Shown one piece after another: positions 50,059 to 53,987 of a stretch of 53,987 nt of DNA (its first letter is position 1; each line of letters opens with the position of its first letter). The stretch comes from Ichthyosporea sp. XGB-2017a (Eukaryota; Opisthokonta; Ichthyosporea), in NCBI GenBank assembly GCA_002811675.1, contig PDIM01010330.1, positions 137,844 to 191,830 on the forward strand, read 5' to 3'. The translations under genes and the position numbers were made by a program. Under the pieces are notes generated by a model. It saw nothing but the letters and a program-made list of their open reading frames with translations. It made no database searches and was not told the origin of the DNA.

Positions 50059-51951
50059 ATGAATAGGCAATCAGGTGAGGGGGATGTAGCTACTGCTTCT
50101 TCCTCCTCGTGTAAATATGAGCATTTATCGAGGGAGGAGCTGATCTTACGGCTTGAGCAGCTAGAGACCCGTGTCGGTGCTATTCGTGACGTGGACAATA
50201 CGGGGAATCATGGAAACTGCAGTGCTGATACGGAGATGAAAGGGAATGAGGGTATTTACAATAAGAAGAATGGGGATGTATCAGAGAAACAAAAGCAAGA
50301 ACAACAGCAGCAACAGGCACAGAAGAATAAGAGGAATAAGAATAAGGGCAATGTCAACAGCAGTGTCAATGAAAACAGTAATGGTAAATCTGAGGAAGAA
50401 GGGAAGAAGAAACCGTTTCAAGGAAAGTCAAAGAAGAAAGGGCGAAAGGGAAAGCGTGAGTTTGATTGGGAGTCTGCTCAGTATCGTTATGTTGCTTTGA
50501 AGGTACAGTAGTTGTGTTGTTGATTGAGGAGTATTTGTGTGTTTGAAAAAAGCGATGCTGATTTTGATTTTATGTGTCGGTAGTTTTTGTATCTGGGTTG
50601 GGATTATTTCGGACTATCAGCTCAAGATGAAGTCCAAGAAACGATTGAGAAGTACCTTTTCGACGCATTACTGAGATCTTGTCTTATTAGGGACCGGAAA
50701 AGTGCCCAATATCAGAGATGCGGTCGTACGGACAAAGGCGTGTCTGCGTATTGCCAGGTGGTTACTTTGAAGATAAGATCAATATCGGTAAATGATTTAG
50801 ATTCTGCTGAAACTCGTGAAATGGACAGCTTAAAGGGAAAACTGTGTGTGGAAGGTGTCGAAGAGATAGATTATGTGCAAATTTTGAATAGGTAAGTGCT
50901 TCTTTGTTCTCATCTTCCTTCTCATGATGTTTCGGTTCTAACCAATTTATTTTCTTTGTCTTGAAGACTCTTGCCAGATGAAATTCGTGTTCTTGCATGG
51001 GCTCCGGTCCCAGTGCAGTTTGATTCTCGGTTTTCATGTGTTAGCCGTGCGTATCGCTACTATTTTGTGGGAAATAAGATGGATATAGAAAAGATGAAGC
51101 AGGCTTGTAGATGCCTTGAAGGGACTCATGACTTTCGCAATTTTTGCCGCATGGATCTTAATAATAATGTTACGAATTTTGTTAGGCGCATAACGCATTG
51201 CAGTATCTATCCAATATATAAATCATCGGATGTGGCGTTTGAAGCAAAAAGTGCTGTGTTTGATTTGCCTTCCTTTATAACGTCGACATCGTCTGATAAG
51301 CATAATTATGAGGTTTATGCTCTCTATGTTGCGGGAACTGCGTTCTTGTGGCATCAGATACGGTGCATGATGGGGGTGCTTTTTCTCATTGGAAAGGGGA
51401 TTGAGGAGCCAACTGTTGTGAAAGAGCTTTTGGATATTGAAGCCAATCCATCGAAGCCTATGTATACCATGGCACCGCCTGAGCCACTTGTACTATACGA
51501 CACCCACTTTAATGATCTTCAATGGATTCACCACCCTTTAGATATGATACGTATTGAACGCACAATGATGAAAATGTGGAACACATCAGTGCTGAAATTA
51601 TCCGTACTTCAGGATATGATTGCGGGCTTGGACCCATGTTGTGTTTTTGTGCCCAAAAATATCAAAAACTACGAGCGCTTTAAAGACGCACCTGTTAAAG
51701 AAATGGATGGACCGGATAGCTTTGATTTGATGACATGGAAGCAAATGAACGAAAGAAAGCTGAACGGAAAGTACTCTGTCGATAAAGATATCGATTCAAA
51801 GCCTTTGCTTGATCGCTCACGTGCTTTAACTTTTGAAAGCAGAGTAGAGCATCGAATTAATAGATTAAATGACGAGAACGATGAAGGTGGAAAAAGGTTT
51901 AAGAAGCTGCGGTTAGTGCCGAGAGGACCTACTCTTGGTGATAGCAAGTAA
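50059..51951 (+). CDS. tRNA pseudouridine38/39 synthase (PUS3/Deg1-like)
   Basis: Makes pseudouridine at positions 38/39 of the tRNA anticodon stem-loop. Three exons: 50059-50502, 50584-50891 and 50967-51951, with introns of 81 and 75 bp (phases 0 and 2), giving 578 residues. The N-terminus has L-S-R-E-E-L-I-L-R-L-E-Q-L-E, typical of Deg1, followed by a Gln/Asn/Lys-rich insertion. Exon 2 starts F-L-Y-L-G-W-D-Y-F-G-L and contains C-G-R-T-D-K-G-V-S-A, the TruA-family motif with the catalytic Asp at about residue 198. Exon 3 has L-L-P-D-E-I-R-V-L-A-W, S-R-A-Y-R-Y-Y-F, F-R-N-F-C-R-M-D and F-L-W-H-Q-I-R-C-M-M, all diagnostic. The C-terminal ~120 residues are charged. The ATG at 50059 is the first in frame. 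It converges on the armadillo gene with only 14 bp between stop codons. Confidence 0.95.
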
Positions 51952-51965
51952 GAATATGAGACAAA

Positions 51966-53890
51966 TTAGTCTTCGAGCTCTGCTTCAATGAGCTTTTTTC
52001 TTAGTGATGGCTTTTTATCCCAATTTCTAAATATTTGTGCCCAGGGGTCATTAGACGTTTGCCGAAAGTCTTCCAATGCCTGTGGTGTAACTGGTTTTGA
52101 AAGAAGTTTCATCGTCTCCGCGCACTGTTGATTGGTAACCTTTTTGATTGATTCCAAAGTTGCTTTTGTGGCTTCTTCGTAAATCGACTCGCTAAGTTGG
52201 TCATGGTGTTCGAGTATACTTATTGATAGCTGTCGAAGTTGGGAGATTTTTTCGATGCCGTTAAGCTCGTCAATAAACCGGGACCTGGCGTCCTCATTGC
52301 CTTTCATGAGGTTCGCGAGACACTCCATTCCTTTTACAAAAATGCAGGGGGTGTATTCGTCTGCGTTACTGATAGCGTGTACTGTTTTAAGAATTGCGTG
52401 TTTGTAAAGCATTTGCTCTTGTGCGATCGGGGACTTGCTTCCAATAGCAGACATTAAATGCATTGTCGACCACTGGATATCAGAATCCTCATGGGGCAAA
52501 AGCTCATTAATTAGAGCATTCCCACACTTGCTTATGATAATGATGCATATAGACTGATTGCATGCAAAAGTACTTAGTGTCTGCAATGCCCCTCCCAACA
52601 CAGCCTTTCCCCCATAATCGTATTCTCTTAAGCCCTGTAATGTTTACACGCAATATATCAAAAAGGGGGGTTAGTCGCGTGTGTTGTTATTGAAAACATA
52701 AACTCTACAAATGAACAGTACTCACCTCGCTCAGTATTGTAAGTAAATGGTCAACAATACCAGTGTCGATCATTTGCTCGGCCTTAAGAACAGAGATGTT
52801 TTCGGCTAAATGGCCTATTGACGAAAGAATATTGCTCATGTTGAGCCATTTCCTTTGAAATCCTTTCAGTACAGCCAACAACTTGGTCTCGCCAAGGTTA
52901 GGTATTTTCTCGACCACTTTCTCTTTAAATATTTCAGATTCAAAGTTAACAATATCTTCTCCCACGATGTTGGCGCTTGATTGGTCTTCCTTTTCTTCTT
53001 CACTCTTTTCTTCTTCACTCTTTTCTTTCTTGATGTTGTCTTCTTGCACTTGTATGGCAAATTCTACTGTCGGCTTTAGGCCCTCAATGTCTTCCATAAG
53101 ATCCTTTAAGCGCTTTACAAGCACTGGCATGGCCATGTCCGCAATGTGATCGCCCAGAGAGCCCGTTATTAAATTCTGCTTCTTGCCTTTACTTTTGGAT
53201 TTGCTGTCTTTCTCGTTTTCATCCTGTAATAGACCCTCTTGCAGTGGAATGGAAGTGACCAACTTCACCGCAATGTCAGCGTGTTCCGAGTCAACACCTT
53301 TTGTGGATGCCAGTATGTCAATAAGACCGCCCAGAAGGGTTTTTACCTTTTGATTGCTGCTCGTAGCCACACGTATTTTCTTGAAATGATGGGCCACCAC
53401 TTCGGTGCAAAATTCCGTGTTCCTCTCCCTTTCAATAACTTCTTCCCCTTCTTTAAGCTCCACGGGTGGATTCGCATTTGAGCACATGTTACGCACTGCA
53501 AAAGAGGCGGCCACCCTTACCTCCTTCTTTCCTTTCCACCAAATGAAGCTAATCAGGGTATTAATGATTCGTCTCTTTAGCATAAACTGAATTGTAGCCC
53601 CATGTCGAACGCACAAGTTTCCCAAACAATACAATGCCTGCTCGATAATCTCTTCGTTCTTGCAAGATATCAATACCCTTAATACCGTATCAGCAAAGCC
53701 CTTTTCAAAAAGTCTTAAAATACGAAAAAACCGCACAGCAACACAATAAGTCAATATCGAGATCTCAATGCGGCAAATAGATTTGCTAATACCCTCCACC
53801 TTACATTTTTCTTGTTTCTGGACTATAGACTGCAAGATTGCGAACAAATCCAATGGCTTCTCGAAGTTTCTTTCTTTCTGATCCTTCCAT
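51966..53890 (-). CDS. Armadillo/HEAT-repeat protein of unknown function
   Basis: 580 residues from three exons: 53890-53805, 53713-52726 and 52634-51966. The introns are 91 bp (GTAAGG donor, TTTTAAG acceptor, phase 2) and 91 bp (GTGAGT donor, TTACAG acceptor, phase 0). The first exon encodes only 28 full codons but completes a repeat: A-I-G-F-V-R-N-L-A-V-Y-S-P-E-T-R-K/I-L-F-E-K-G-F-A-D. More ARM-like repeats follow (I-E-Q-A-L-Y-C-L-G-N-L-C, V-R-V-A-A-S-F-A-V-R-N-M-C). A charged Lys/Glu linker (~270-305) separates these from C-terminal repeats (G-G-A-L-Q-T-L-S-T-F-A). The last ~30 residues contain N-D-P-W-A-Q-I-F-R-N-W-D. No nuclear signal or enzyme motif is evident. The specific family is not recognised. 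Confidence 0.75.
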
Positions 53891-53944
53891 ATTCTTTGTC
53901 CCAAAATAATCGCGATTTGAAAGCTTTTTTAAATGAACATCTAG

Positions 53945-53987
53945 CAAAAAAAAAAAAAAAAAAAAAAAAAACCAAAAAAAAAAAAAA
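53945..53987. repeat. A tract at the right edge of the window
   Basis: Nearly pure A to the end of the window, beginning about 55 bp upstream of the armadillo gene start; read toward that gene it is a T tract. It continues beyond the window. Confidence 0.8.

Overview
The window is nuclear DNA from a compact eukaryotic genome. It carries about 25 protein genes in 54 kb on both strands. Introns are few and short (mostly 75-175 bp, GTAAG-type donors), intergenic spaces are short and rich in poly-T/poly-A, AATAAA signals follow stop codons, and TATA/CCAAT-like promoter elements occur. There are no operons, tRNAs, CRISPR arrays or intact transposons that I can recognise. The content (intracellular-type serpins, an ankyrin protein with a SOCS-box-like tail, XRCC4-like, SART3, PP4R1, SIRT6/7, UCP5-like carrier, possible CSPP1-like ciliary protein) fits a small-genome opisthokont or a relative of animals, but I cannot name the organism.

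Layout. 1-3.2 kb: 3' part of a SIRT6/7-like sirtuin ending in a CW zinc finger, then tRNA isopentenyltransferase. 3.4-9.0 kb: an unknown coiled-coil gene, a gene-poor stretch, a UCP-like mitochondrial carrier and an aspartyl beta-hydroxylase. 9.2-13.1 kb: two tandem serpins, identical over almost the whole gene but with completely different sequence from the P1 residue onward, plus a decayed coding relic. 13.4-24.7 kb: SART3-like U6 snRNP factor, a two-TM protein with KEN boxes, a coiled-coil protein, an F-box/WD40 protein and a CDP-alcohol phosphatidyltransferase. 24.8-25.8 kb: assembly gap. 26-34.2 kb: CPBP-like membrane protein, XRCC4-like NHEJ factor, cyclic-nucleotide-domain K+ channel, ALKBH1. 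34.4-44.7 kb: RTF2, PP4R1-like HEAT protein, bZIP factor, ankyrin/SOCS-box protein, PDCD2/TSR4. 45.1-53.9 kb: small unknown gene, CSPP1-like protein, ribosomal protein eS28 with an apparent long leader intron, PUS3 and an armadillo-repeat protein.

Shared themes are RNA modification and ribosome assembly (IPT, ALKBH1, PUS3, SART3, PDCD2, eS28) and genome maintenance or chromatin (sirtuin-CW, XRCC4-like, RTF2, PP4R1). These look like ordinary eukaryotic neighbours rather than a functional cluster. The most unusual signal is the serpin pair: about 1.1 kb of identical sequence broken only by a 32/38-bp replacement that starts exactly at the codon deciding protease specificity. Exon joins given below were worked out by eye from splice consensus, reading phase and family homology; none is backed by transcript data.
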